Of a stretch of 64,000 nucleotides of DNA, positions 17,055 to 25,261 are shown piece by piece. The notes under the pieces were generated by a model that was given only the letters and a program-made list of their open reading frames with translations, was not told the origin of the DNA and did no database searches. Numbering within the stretch: the stretch's first letter is position 1; each line of letters begins with the position of its first letter. The stretch is from Corynebacterium parakroppenstedtii. Its GTDB lineage: Bacteria; Actinomycetota; Actinomycetes; Mycobacteriales; Mycobacteriaceae. The position numbers and the translations under genes were made by a program. The stretch lies in assembly GCF_019754935.1 (NCBI RefSeq), contig NZ_JAGSOA010000001.1, positions 1,240,001 through 1,304,000 of the forward strand, given 5' to 3'.

Positions 17055-18830
17055 TTAACTGTTTGCGCCCTTAGGAATGATGTTCTCGTAGTAGGTGTTC
17101 TTCAAGAACTTCCTCAGGAGCTTTTCACCTGGCAGTTTGCCGTCGTTCATCGCGGAAGCTGAATGTAGCAGGGCGCGAATGTCGTATTGCACCGGGTAGA
17201 TCGGCGGAATATCACGCTTGAGGTTCAACAACCCATAAACAGCCATTTGCCCTGTTCGCGCCGACCCCTCAGTGGTGAATACGCAGTCATCCGGAGTTTC
17301 GACAAACTGACCAGTAAAGCCCAGGTTGGTGGAGCCCGCAGGCACAGGATCAGGCCGGTCCCCCGCACCACGCGGAACAAATTCGGACGTGATGTACGGC
17401 ATCACGGCAAGGCGGACTTTGGTATGTTTGATGGTTTTCTCCACATCGTCAACACCGAAGTGGTAGCAAAACTCGCGGAGAATCTCCTCCCCCGCGCATT
17501 CCAGCATGGGCTTTCCGGTTACAGTGCCCTTCTTCCACCAATGAAGACCATAGGCCCACGCGACACACAGCCCGTCCTGCTGGCCAGGGAATTGGGGCTG
17601 ACGGTGGACGGTGAGGGAGCACAACCAGGGTGAATCCTGTGCTGTGATGATCCCAGCCGTCACTGCTCGCCCGTTAAAAACGTCGCGGTGGGTCAGTTCC
17701 TTAAGCTTCTGAGTAAACGGGTTGTCATAGCCGTCGTAGAAGTTGAAGCTAATCGACTCCCACACCGTGGATTCTGGGTCCGAGCAGAACCGCTCTGGAC
17801 GACCACAATTCGGAGCTTTAGCAGCAATGTTCTTCCACAGGCTCCACGCCGGGCCAGGGGTCTTCTTAAACTCCGGTACCGTGTTCATGTCCCCGTAGCC
17901 GGTGGATTCCGTCAGTGAACCATTGGTGACGATCCCGATGTCTTGAGGGCGCGTCGGAATTGTCTCCTTATTCGTGACAATGCCCGTGACAGTGAAGCTG
18001 CTTCCTTTGACGTCGATATCGAGGTCCTTGACGCAGGTTCCATATTGGAACTTCACGCCTTTGTCCTTCAGGAAGTTACGAAGGGGCTCAATGAAGCTGG
18101 TGAACTGGTTGTACTTCGAGAACCGGAGGCAGCTGAAGTCGCTGAATCCTGGCAGATACTGCAGGAAGCGGTGGAAGTACCGCTTCATCTCTGTCAGCGA
18201 CTGATAGTCCTGGAAGGCGAACATGGACCGCCACAAAGTGTAGAAGTTGGACGCGAGGAAGTCTTTGCCAAACCAATCCTCGATTGTCTTGTAATAGGTG
18301 TCTTCCTCTTTAGCGAGCAGTAGTTTGACGATCTGCAATTGAGCTTTCTTGCTCAGCTCCAGCTTGGGATTCTTCAGCCGGGTTTGGGCTTGGTTGCTGA
18401 TGATCCGGCAGTTGGAGATGTTCGGGTCTTCTTCATTGACCTTGTTGAACTCATCCAACACCGTGTGGGGAGCGGGCATCTCGATGGCCGGCACATCTTT
18501 CATGATGTCCCAGAAACACTCAAAGTGCTGTCCCATCTCGCGCCCGCCGCGAGCGATGAAACCATCCTGGTTATTACCAGCACCATCGAAGGAGCCACCG
18601 GCAACATCGAGCTGTTCCAAGAAAGTGATGTTCTCCCCCGGCATTTGCCCATCACGAAGCAGATAACCGGCAGCAATGAGGTTACCGATACCACTACCGA
18701 CGAAGTAGGCCTTGCGGTCTTTAACCTCCTGAGGCACTTCAGGACGCGTTTCGATGTACTTGCCCATGTCATTTTGGACGAAACGATTGCCAAACTGATC
18801 GGTGGGGTACGTCGACTGGTAAATACTCAT
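17055..18830 (-). CDS. ohyA: Oleate hydratase (myosin-cross-reactive antigen family)
   Basis: 591 residues from the ATG at 18830, which has GGAGG ten bases upstream; an in-frame TTG further up is less likely. FAD is bound by the N-terminal GSGIGNLIAAG (about 46-56). The RGGREM segment contains Glu98, matching the catalytic Glu of characterised hydratases, and the length is typical. The enzyme adds water to the cis-9 double bond of oleic or related unsaturated fatty acids to give 10-hydroxy acids, using FAD as a structural cofactor. It is a single gene with AT-rich flanks. With CYP102 and several lipases in the window it points to lipid detoxification or modification of host fatty acids. Confidence 0.93.
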   Translation of the reverse strand: MSIYQSTYPTDQFGNRFVQNDMGKYIETRPEVPQEVKDRKAYFVGSGIGNLIAAGYLLRDGQMPGENITFLEQLDVAGGSFDGAGNNQDGFIARGGREMGQHFECFWDIMKDVPAIEMPAPHTVLDEFNKVNEEDPNISNCRIISNQAQTRLKNPKLELSKKAQLQIVKLLLAKEEDTYYKTIEDWFGKDFLASNFYTLWRSMFAFQDYQSLTEMKRYFHRFLQYLPGFSDFSCLRFSKYNQFTSFIEPLRNFLKDKGVKFQYGTCVKDLDIDVKGSSFTVTGIVTNKETIPTRPQDIGIVTNGSLTESTGYGDMNTVPEFKKTPGPAWSLWKNIAAKAPNCGRPERFCSDPESTVWESISFNFYDGYDNPFTQKLKELTHRDVFNGRAVTAGIITAQDSPWLCSLTVHRQPQFPGQQDGLCVAWAYGLHWWKKGTVTGKPMLECAGEEILREFCYHFGVDDVEKTIKHTKVRLAVMPYITSEFVPRGAGDRPDPVPAGSTNLGFTGQFVETPDDCVFTTEGSARTGQMAVYGLLNLKRDIPPIYPVQYDIRALLHSASAMNDGKLPGEKLLRKFLKNTYYENIIPKGANS

Positions 18831-19098
18831 GAGCGAACTGCCTCCATAACCAACAATGACAGACAACGTTTCTCAACTTTTCGGAAAGTACGTCGATCTG
18901 TCTGAAGATAAACTTTACGTTAATTCGGAGGTACCAAACTGTCAATAAAATTATATGTTTTAATCAAAAACAAAATGAAATAATGGATCGCGATTAGTTA
19001 TATTTTCTGCGGCCCCTATTTTTCACGATTTTCACGTTCGCTGAGCCTAAATTTATGTGAATTACAGCCACGATTCGGACAATGAAAGGCGGCGATGA

Positions 19099-19572
19099 CT
19101 AACCGTTCATCTCGAACGTCTCGGCCCAGTCAGCCGCATCCCCGAAATCTTGCCTCCGTTGTTGAGTAAACACGACGTGATGCCCATCCGGATCAATAAC
19201 ATGAAGATCGCGAGTAAACCACGGTGTGTCCTCGGAGTCACTAATCGACACCAAGGGCGAGTCTTCCGCACGGGCAACCAGCGATTGCCGTAGCGCTTCA
19301 ATGTCCTCCCCGTGCACAGCGATGGATAGCAAACTCGCATCAGGGTTCGGCCGGGCACTTCCCGCAGCAGCTCGCACCAACAAAATATCTTGATGCCGTA
19401 ACCGTCGTAGGTGAACAACGGCAGGTTCACCACCGGGATCAGCCCCTGGAACGCGCGCCAAGGTGATAAAACCCGCGGTCTGATAGAAGCGTTCACTCCG
19501 CTCGAAGTCTTCGACGGCGAACGTGGCAAACATGGGCATCGGATAGATTGTCCGGTCTGGTGACATACTCAT
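19099..19572 (-). CDS. VOC-superfamily protein (glyoxalase/bleomycin-resistance fold)
   Basis: 157 residues with one or two beta-alpha-beta-beta-beta modules (FATFAVEDFERSERFYQTAGF at the start; FTRDLHVIDPDGHHVVFTQ at the end), the standard VOC fold. Members bind metals, small drugs or act as glyoxalases; the substrate cannot be told from sequence. It lies 72 bp downstream of a TipA-type MerR regulator on the same strand, so it may be part of a drug- or stress-responsive unit (inference). Confidence 0.75.
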   Translation of the reverse strand: MSMSPDRTIYPMPMFATFAVEDFERSERFYQTAGFITLARVPGADPGGEPAVVHLRRLRHQDILLVRAAAGSARPNPDASLLSIAVHGEDIEALRQSLVARAEDSPLVSISDSEDTPWFTRDLHVIDPDGHHVVFTQQRRQDFGDAADWAETFEMNG

Positions 19573-19644
19573 GGAAGCAGTATCACAACCTCACGCAGCG
19601 TCACTGCAAAACTGCGGGCAGTCGTCGGCAGTGAAACACCCTCT

Positions 19645-20556
19645 CTACTCCCACTGAGCCGAGTCCGCATTCACGCCATAACAGGCAGAGTTGGCGTCGA
19701 TAATTTTCCGCATCCACACAGATAAACCGTCACCATACCTGTCAAAATGGGCGGCAAAACGAGGATCATCGGTATAAAACCGCGCGATAAGCACATGTTT
19801 AGACGGTGTCACCGGGAAATGTCGCGATAACAGCTTTCTATGTCGTTCGGCCAAAGAATTCGCCTCTGGGCAGCCGGGGATAACGCCGGAACGCATCGCA
19901 TAGGCACACGCTTGCTCAAGCTCCTGCATTTCCGAAGCAAAACTGCGCCACTCTGCTCTGCCCATATATTTTTGGTTTGCTATCGACTGCGCCCAGTCTT
20001 CCATATCTCCCCAGGTCGCTTCGGCCTCCTCGGCATAGACTCGATATTTCGGCTCGCCAACAATAGTGGCTATCTCATCCAGCGAAACCGGCCCACGTGG
20101 ACGACATTGTTCCAACAACCGATCGACAAGCTCCAATTTGCGGGCTACATCGTCTCGATCCTTCACGAGGGCCCGGCGCTGCTGCTCAAGGTTCCGAACC
20201 AATACCGAAATCTGGCGGGCATCCATATCCTGTTGAGCCTCCACAGATGGCGATGTTTTTGGCGACGTCTCCTTCAAACCTTCGGAAACGTCATCGTCGT
20301 GAGCAGCAGGCCCTTCCCCCAAAATCTCTTTCACCTGGCGTAACGGCATCCCCGTCGATCTATACACCAGGACCAACTGAGCCCGCTTCATATCAGCGGT
20401 TGAGTACACCCGATGACCTGCCCATGTCCGTGTCGACGGGCACAGGACTCCCCTCTCCTCCCAATAGTGGAGAGTCCGGACCGATACCCCCAGACGTTCC
20501 GCGAGCTCCCCCACCGTGAACACGTGGGCACTGTCTCCATCATTATCAGCCGTCAT
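19645..20556 (-). CDS. MerR-family regulator with TipAS-like drug-binding domain
   Basis: 303 residues. Residues 11-80 form a MerR winged helix (FTVGELAERLGVSVRTLHYW, then HRVYSTADMKRAQLVLVYRS). An unusually acidic linker follows (DDDVSEGLKETSP), then a coiled-coil dimerisation helix, and a C-terminal TipAS domain (ATWGDMEDWAQSI to the NSACYGVN end). TipA-type proteins activate transcription after binding thiopeptides or other multidrug ligands. The neighbours are a VOC protein downstream and an oxidoreductase upstream on the same strand, both plausible targets. No classic spaced palindrome was picked out in the short upstream gap. Confidence 0.87.
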   Translation of the reverse strand: MTADNDGDSAHVFTVGELAERLGVSVRTLHYWEERGVLCPSTRTWAGHRVYSTADMKRAQLVLVYRSTGMPLRQVKEILGEGPAAHDDDVSEGLKETSPKTSPSVEAQQDMDARQISVLVRNLEQQRRALVKDRDDVARKLELVDRLLEQCRPRGPVSLDEIATIVGEPKYRVYAEEAEATWGDMEDWAQSIANQKYMGRAEWRSFASEMQELEQACAYAMRSGVIPGCPEANSLAERHRKLLSRHFPVTPSKHVLIARFYTDDPRFAAHFDRYGDGLSVWMRKIIDANSACYGVNADSAQWE

Positions 20557-20607
20557 ATATCAAGTATTTCCCCTCACGTCGCGTCAGGTTCCAGTCAGAC
20601 GTGGCGG

Positions 20608-20640
20608 GGGCCCTGGTGTTCACCAGGACGCCGGGGCCCA
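20608..20640 (-). terminator. Possible terminator between oxidoreductase and MerR genes
   Basis: A compact hairpin (CCTGGTG 20612-20618 with CACCAGG 20621-20627) lies inside GC-rich complementary flanks (GGGCCC and GGGGCCC). It follows the oxidoreductase stop. There is no clear U run, so the call is tentative. Confidence 0.4.
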
Positions 20641-20647
20641 GGGGGAA

Positions 20648-21727
20648 TTATTCGCCCCGGATATCCACTACAACCTTGCCACGGACACCGTTGCCCGACA
20701 GGTTTTCCAGCTCATGCGGAATATCGACATAACTAATTGTGCGGCCCACCGACGGCTTCAGCACGCCGTCCTCGCAGAGCTTCGCAAGATGCGCCAACTG
20801 GTCACCGGACGGGTGCATCAGCAAAAACTCATACCTCACACCAGCTTTCTCCGCCGCGCGTCGCGTCGACAAGCTAGCAGCTCCGAAGAGCAGGCGGAGC
20901 ACAGGATTCAATTCCTGCTCCCTTGCCAGCTGCGGAGTCGGATCCGTTGAAATCCCCACAACGATGCCACCCGGCTTCAGCACCGAGATCGACCGCTTGA
21001 GCTGAGGACCCCCGATCGGATCAAACACCACATCGAGGCCGCTCACATGCTCCTCGAAACGCTGCGTACGGTAATCAATCACCTCATCCGCACCCAAGGA
21101 CCGAACGAAGTCCGCGTTCTTGCCCGACGCCGTCGCAACAACATAGGCACCCAAATGATGGGCCATCTGGACAGCCACGCTGCCCACCCCGCCCGAGCCA
21201 GCGTGAATTAAAACGCGATCGCCCGGCTTAACATCCGCTTTCTCCGTCAGCGCCTGCCAGGCCGTCAACCCGACCAAGGGCAAACTCGCGGCATCGGTAA
21301 ACGACATCCCCTGCGGTGCCAACGCCACCGTATCCTCATGGGTAGCGAAGAACGGAGCAAACGCCCCCAACCGGTCCGACTGGGAACGGAAAAACACGCG
21401 ATCCCCCGGTTTAAAGAGGGTCACCTCGGAGCCGACCTGACAAACCACACCGGCACCATCGCTACCCGGGATCAACGGAAAATCAAAGGACAACAAGGCC
21501 CGCATCTTCCCATCCAAGATCTTCTGATCAACCGGGTTGAGCGATGCTGCCCGAACGCTAATCACCACGTCATGCGGATCCGGCTGCGGAACAGGCATAT
21601 CTTTCAGTGTCAGCTGCTTGTTATAACCAGTGGCAACCCAGACGTCGTGCATGACGTCGGATTCGGGGGTATTGGCGGCGGGGATATTAGAGTCGGAAAT
21701 CTTTGAATTATTAACAGAATCGTTCAT
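20648..21727 (-). CDS. Medium-chain (zinc-type) NADP-dependent oxidoreductase, quinone-reductase-like
   Basis: 359 residues from the ATG at 21727, preceded by GGTGGAGGA. The GroES-like N-terminal domain (DVVISVRAASLNPVDQKIL, PLIPGSDGAGVV) is followed by a Rossmann domain with HAGSGGVGSVAVQMA. The catalytic-zinc ligands of alcohol dehydrogenases are absent, matching the zeta-crystallin/ZADH quinone oxidoreductase branch. It probably reduces quinones or reactive carbonyls with NADPH in the cytosol. It sits directly upstream of the TipA-type regulator gene. Confidence 0.85.
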   Translation of the reverse strand: MNDSVNNSKISDSNIPAANTPESDVMHDVWVATGYNKQLTLKDMPVPQPDPHDVVISVRAASLNPVDQKILDGKMRALLSFDFPLIPGSDGAGVVCQVGSEVTLFKPGDRVFFRSQSDRLGAFAPFFATHEDTVALAPQGMSFTDAASLPLVGLTAWQALTEKADVKPGDRVLIHAGSGGVGSVAVQMAHHLGAYVVATASGKNADFVRSLGADEVIDYRTQRFEEHVSGLDVVFDPIGGPQLKRSISVLKPGGIVVGISTDPTPQLAREQELNPVLRLLFGAASLSTRRAAEKAGVRYEFLLMHPSGDQLAHLAKLCEDGVLKPSVGRTISYVDIPHELENLSGNGVRGKVVVDIRGE

Positions 21728-21775
21728 TCCTCCACCATAGACACAGAAGCGACGAACGCGATGTGGGAGAGCCGG

Positions 21776-21797
21776 CGCCACGTGACTATCCCCACAA
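21776..21797 (+). repeat. 22-bp outer repeat, left copy
   Basis: CGCCACGTGACTAT followed by C or T and CCCACAA. One copy is here and another (one mismatch) is at 23692-23713 in the same orientation. They lie 106 and 107 bp outside the two 76-bp repeats that flank the AlbA_2 gene. Confidence 0.6.
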
Positions 21798-21903
21798 GAC
21801 AAACGGAGGAAACACGATGCCCTGCTTTGCTCAGCGGTGAGGAAGGTAACAGGAAAGAGGACCACCACGAACTGTCCATAAAGTCAACACCAGGCCAAAG
21901 GTG

Positions 21904-21979
21904 TGAACACTGCACACTAACACTACACATAACACTCATCATGTGGAGTGTTCATGTGGTATGTATGTGTAGTGTTACG
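21904..21979 (+). repeat. 76-bp direct repeat with internal palindromes, left copy
   Basis: Identical by eye to 23509-23584. It contains a perfect 14-bp inverted repeat (TAACACTACACATA with TATGTGTAGTGTTA) and an inner one (AACACTC with GAGTGTT). Similarity continues about 25 bp further right with a few mismatches, reaching the stop codon of the AlbA_2 gene. Possible roles are operator, recombination site or remnant of duplication. Confidence 0.85.
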
Positions 21980-22002
21980 TCAAAAGCGGTAGTGATGGAG
22001 CG

Positions 22003-23481
22003 TCAAGCCAGCAAGCGATAGCGTTGTTTGGGGCTGCGTGCTGGTTCGGTACGCTCCACAAGCTCCTCCTGTAAGAGCTCAGTGAGTACCCGACGCACTG
22101 TTCCCAGAGAATACCCTGAAGCAGCTGCTAAATCGCGGGAACTAGCAGAGGAATGTTCTTGTAAGTATGAGATGATAGCGGAGCGAGCAGTCCTTCCCGT
22201 TTTAGCCTGGCTTTCTGCCTTAGTAGCGTTACGCTGGAGGAATTCTAGGGAGAAGCGCTCCAAGGAGCTGCGGGGGATTGGTGGAGGAAAAAGTTCTCGG
22301 TGTAAGGTATCGACAATTTCTTGATAGCCAGAGCCCCGGTTTTCTACTACGAAGCCTCCGCCAGGATATGGGGTTGAAGCAAGAATTCTGGCTAATGCTT
22401 CATTGCGAGAACTGCTAATACCACTCGTTCCCAAGGTTCGCAGAGTCACGGCACCGTAAAGCCCACCAGGGTTGATAACTTCCATTCGATCGGTGTACAC
22501 ATTCACTTGCACTTGAGTGCCGCGAGCTTCAGGTGAGTAGTCCCGATGGAGAAGCGCATTAGCAACCGCTTCTCGCACTGCTACTGGGGGGAAATCGAAA
22601 AGATCATAGCGACGATTGCCGTGGATTATTCCGCCTCGCGCAGATACGCTTTGAACTTTTTGGATAGTTTCTTCCAACATCACGGGGATGGGGCCTTCGG
22701 CAGAATGACTATCTAAATATCTAACGCCACGATGGTCACTAGATTTGCGGTCGCCAGTGTAGTGAGTAAACACCACCGAAAGCTGGGGGAAGAATTGCTG
22801 GGGGTACTCTCCACAACTCAAAAGTCCTGCTAGTGTGGGGCGCAATACATCTTGGCTATCTTTTTTCGCAATGTTGAGCCGTTGGAGTGCGGTATCATCA
22901 TCGGCCTTGCCGAAAAGTCGTGGGTGTAGGGTGCGTTCACGCTCAAGTAGTTGTTGCAGAATGTCTTGATCTAAGTCGGCAATAGTTGCTTCCGCGACTA
23001 TCTCTTGATCCCATGTTGGTTGGTGAGACTGCTCAATAAGTCGATCAATTTCATAGCGTTCAAGCTTGTGATCGCCATCAGCGACACGCACGTAAGAACC
23101 TTGGTATTTTCCCTTATTTTTGAGGTAAACGGGCTTGTTTCGCTCGTCTGCTTCAGGGATCGAAGCTACTACCACAGAACTTTCTTCGAAAGGGATGATA
23201 TCCAGGAAAGTTGGGCGAATAGCCGGGACGATAGTCTGGCTGCACATGTTTTCGAACGCGTCTCGAATCCGTTGTGCCGGGAATTTTTGATGCGCGCTAA
23301 AGCCGGAATTTTCATCCAAGCCCAAAATTACTGTGCCACCGCGAGTATTCGCGAAAGCAACGATCGAAGCAGCCAGATCTCTGGGGAGTCTACACTGTGC
23401 GGACTTCACCTCAATAGTGGCGGTGTCGGTGCCGGTTTTGCGTAGCTTCGCCACAACCTCTTTGAGCTCTTGCTCTTGCAT
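22003..23481 (-). CDS. AlbA_2-domain (Schlafen AAA_4-like) putative DNA-binding / regulatory protein
   Basis: 492 residues from the ATG at 23481; an upstream in-frame extension runs through the repeat and is unlikely. The N-terminal AlbA_2 domain is recognisable from TATIEVKSAQCRLPRD, IVAFANTRGGTVILGLDE and SYVRVADGDHKLERYEI. A central ATPase-like HATPase_c_4 segment has PPVAVREAVANALLHRDYS and VINPGGLYG. A winged-helix-like C-terminus contains SSASSRDLAAASGYSLGTVRRVL. Such proteins are annotated as RecG-like transcriptional regulators, and some lie in defence islands. The gene is framed by two 76-bp direct repeats, one ending 28 bp upstream of the start. Confidence 0.8.
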   Translation of the reverse strand: MQEQELKEVVAKLRKTGTDTATIEVKSAQCRLPRDLAASIVAFANTRGGTVILGLDENSGFSAHQKFPAQRIRDAFENMCSQTIVPAIRPTFLDIIPFEESSVVVASIPEADERNKPVYLKNKGKYQGSYVRVADGDHKLERYEIDRLIEQSHQPTWDQEIVAEATIADLDQDILQQLLERERTLHPRLFGKADDDTALQRLNIAKKDSQDVLRPTLAGLLSCGEYPQQFFPQLSVVFTHYTGDRKSSDHRGVRYLDSHSAEGPIPVMLEETIQKVQSVSARGGIIHGNRRYDLFDFPPVAVREAVANALLHRDYSPEARGTQVQVNVYTDRMEVINPGGLYGAVTLRTLGTSGISSSRNEALARILASTPYPGGGFVVENRGSGYQEIVDTLHRELFPPPIPRSSLERFSLEFLQRNATKAESQAKTGRTARSAIISYLQEHSSASSRDLAAASGYSLGTVRRVLTELLQEELVERTEPARSPKQRYRLLA

Positions 23482-23508
23482 AGAGAGCCCCCATTCACGA
23501 ATCGAGAC

Positions 23509-23584
23509 TGAACACTGCACACTAACACTACACATAACACTCATCATGTGGAGTGTTCATGTGGTATGTATGTGTAGTGTTACG
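23509..23584 (+). repeat. 76-bp direct repeat with internal palindromes, right copy
   Basis: The second copy of the element at 21904-21979. It lies immediately upstream of the AlbA_2 gene start, so its palindromes could serve as an autoregulatory operator. Confidence 0.85.
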
Positions 23585-23691
23585 CCAAAATCAGTAGTGG
23601 TGGAGCGTGTTAGCGCGGGATGCCTGCGAATTCTTGGAGGGCCTGTTTGCGTTTGATCCCACTGGCGTATCTACGGGGCTGTTAGCGACAT

Positions 23692-23713
23692 CGCCACGTG
23701 ACTATTCCCACAA
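23692..23713 (+). repeat. 22-bp outer repeat, right copy
   Basis: Matches 21776-21797 with a single mismatch, same orientation, 107 bp beyond the right 76-bp repeat. Confidence 0.6.
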
Positions 23714-23769
23714 CACGAACACACAACATGCACCCCCAAAAGTGAGCCAAAAACAGATAATCTGAAACC

Positions 23770-25185
23770 ATGTTCTCTGGTTTTTACGGCTCCCCCGTTT
23801 CACGCAGGCGATTCCTCACCACAACAGCTGCCGCCGTCCTCGCAGTCGGAACGCTCGCCGGCACCACACTCGTCACCGGAACAGGCACTGCAGCCGCCGG
23901 AGACGCACCACACCCGAAGACATTCCTCCGCACCGGGCAACCCGGTGAACAAGGTCTCTTCCACTGGGGCGTCGCCACCTCTGGTTTCCAGGTTGAAGGC
24001 GATAACCGCGACAGCAACTGGAGCCGCTACGCCACCGATCCGAAAGATCCCGACGTAGATCCCGTCGGCAATGCAGCAGACTTCCGCCACCGCTACAAAG
24101 AAGACATCGCCAATGCCGCGTCGCTCGGCGTCAACACGTTCCGGTTCGGTGTCGAGTGGGCGCGCATCGAACCCCAACCCGGGCACTTCGACCAGAAAGA
24201 AATCGCGTACTACGACGACGTCGTCAAGGAAATCCGGTCCCACGGCATGGTGCCCATGATCACCATGATGCACTACGTCTACCCCGGCTGGGTCGAGGAC
24301 AACGGCGGCATCACCAGCAACTACGCCGCCGAACACTTCCAGAAATATGCCGATCTCATCACCGACCGGTGGGGAGGCAACAACACCATCTGGGTTACCC
24401 TCAACGAACCCTTCGTATTCTTCGGGCATGACGTCGAAATCGGGCTCGCCAAACCCACCGACCTTCCCAAATACATGGACACCATCGTCCGGCTCAACAA
24501 AATTGGCCACGACGCGGCGCACAAAGCCGACCCCAACGCCCAGACCGGCACCAACTACGCATTCCTGCCCACCATCGCCCCTGTGCAGCGCGAAATCCTG
24601 CAGAAACGCGTTGAGCCCGACGTCGACTTCGTCGGCATCGACTTCTACTACAGTGTCTCCGCCTCCAACCTCAGCGCGATTAACGCCGCGTTCGGAGACT
24701 TCGCCAAGGTCACCCCGGAGCCCGAAGGCATCTATTACGCGCTCCGCCAATACCACGAACTGTTCCCGACGAAACCGCTGTACATCGTCGAAAACGGTAT
24801 GCCAACCGACAACGGCGCGCCGCGGGCCGACGGGTACGAGCGCGGAGACTACCTGCACGACACCGTGTACTGGCTCCAGCGCGCCAAGGCCGACGGCATA
24901 CCGCTCATCGGGTATAACCACTGGTCACTCGTCGACAACTACGAATGGGGCGACTATAGCTCACGCTTCGGCCTATGGACCGTCAACATCAAAGACGACC
25001 CCACTCTGAAGCGCACACCAACCCCCGCCGTCGACACCTACCGCGACATCACCGCCAACGACGGGGTTCGGCCCGACGCGAAACTCAACCACGCCCCCGC
25101 CGTGTGCTCCTTCGACGCGCTCCCCTCGTCATGCACCAAGCCCGCCGACCCGAACGGGCCGCGGGAACCGCTACTAGCTAAATAA
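23770..25185 (+). CDS. Exported glycoside hydrolase family 1 (beta-glucosidase-like)
   Basis: 471 residues. The N-terminus has a twin-arginine signal (SRRRFLTTTAAAVLAVG) with likely cleavage near residue 44. The GH1 barrel shows FHWGVATSGFQVEG, RFGVEWARIEP, the acid/base Glu213 in TLNEP and the nucleophile Glu341 in YIVENG, followed by a NHWSLVDNYEWGDYSSRFGL ending typical of GH1. It would release terminal beta-linked glucose or a related sugar outside the membrane. This could explain the esculin hydrolysis known for C. kroppenstedtii (inference). A lipase gene follows in the same direction after 76 bp. GC content is visibly higher than in the IS island. Confidence 0.93.
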   Translation: MFSGFYGSPVSRRRFLTTTAAAVLAVGTLAGTTLVTGTGTAAAGDAPHPKTFLRTGQPGEQGLFHWGVATSGFQVEGDNRDSNWSRYATDPKDPDVDPVGNAADFRHRYKEDIANAASLGVNTFRFGVEWARIEPQPGHFDQKEIAYYDDVVKEIRSHGMVPMITMMHYVYPGWVEDNGGITSNYAAEHFQKYADLITDRWGGNNTIWVTLNEPFVFFGHDVEIGLAKPTDLPKYMDTIVRLNKIGHDAAHKADPNAQTGTNYAFLPTIAPVQREILQKRVEPDVDFVGIDFYYSVSASNLSAINAAFGDFAKVTPEPEGIYYALRQYHELFPTKPLYIVENGMPTDNGAPRADGYERGDYLHDTVYWLQRAKADGIPLIGYNHWSLVDNYEWGDYSSRFGLWTVNIKDDPTLKRTPTPAVDTYRDITANDGVRPDAKLNHAPAVCSFDALPSSCTKPADPNGPREPLLAK

Positions 25186-25261
25186 CCGCCGACCAGGTGT
25201 TGGTCCTGGCTGCACCGGCCGAGCCTCCCATCCTCCCATTCTCCTGAAAGCGACAAACCCC

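Noticed and set aside
21904-23584. CRISPR array, suggested by repeated palindromic sequence
   Set aside because: Only two copies, 1.5 kb apart, with a full gene between them and no spacers.
23800-24921. 373-codon open frame antisense to the GH1 gene
   Set aside because: Low-complexity Val/Gly/Asp-rich translation typical of antisense frames in GC-rich genes.
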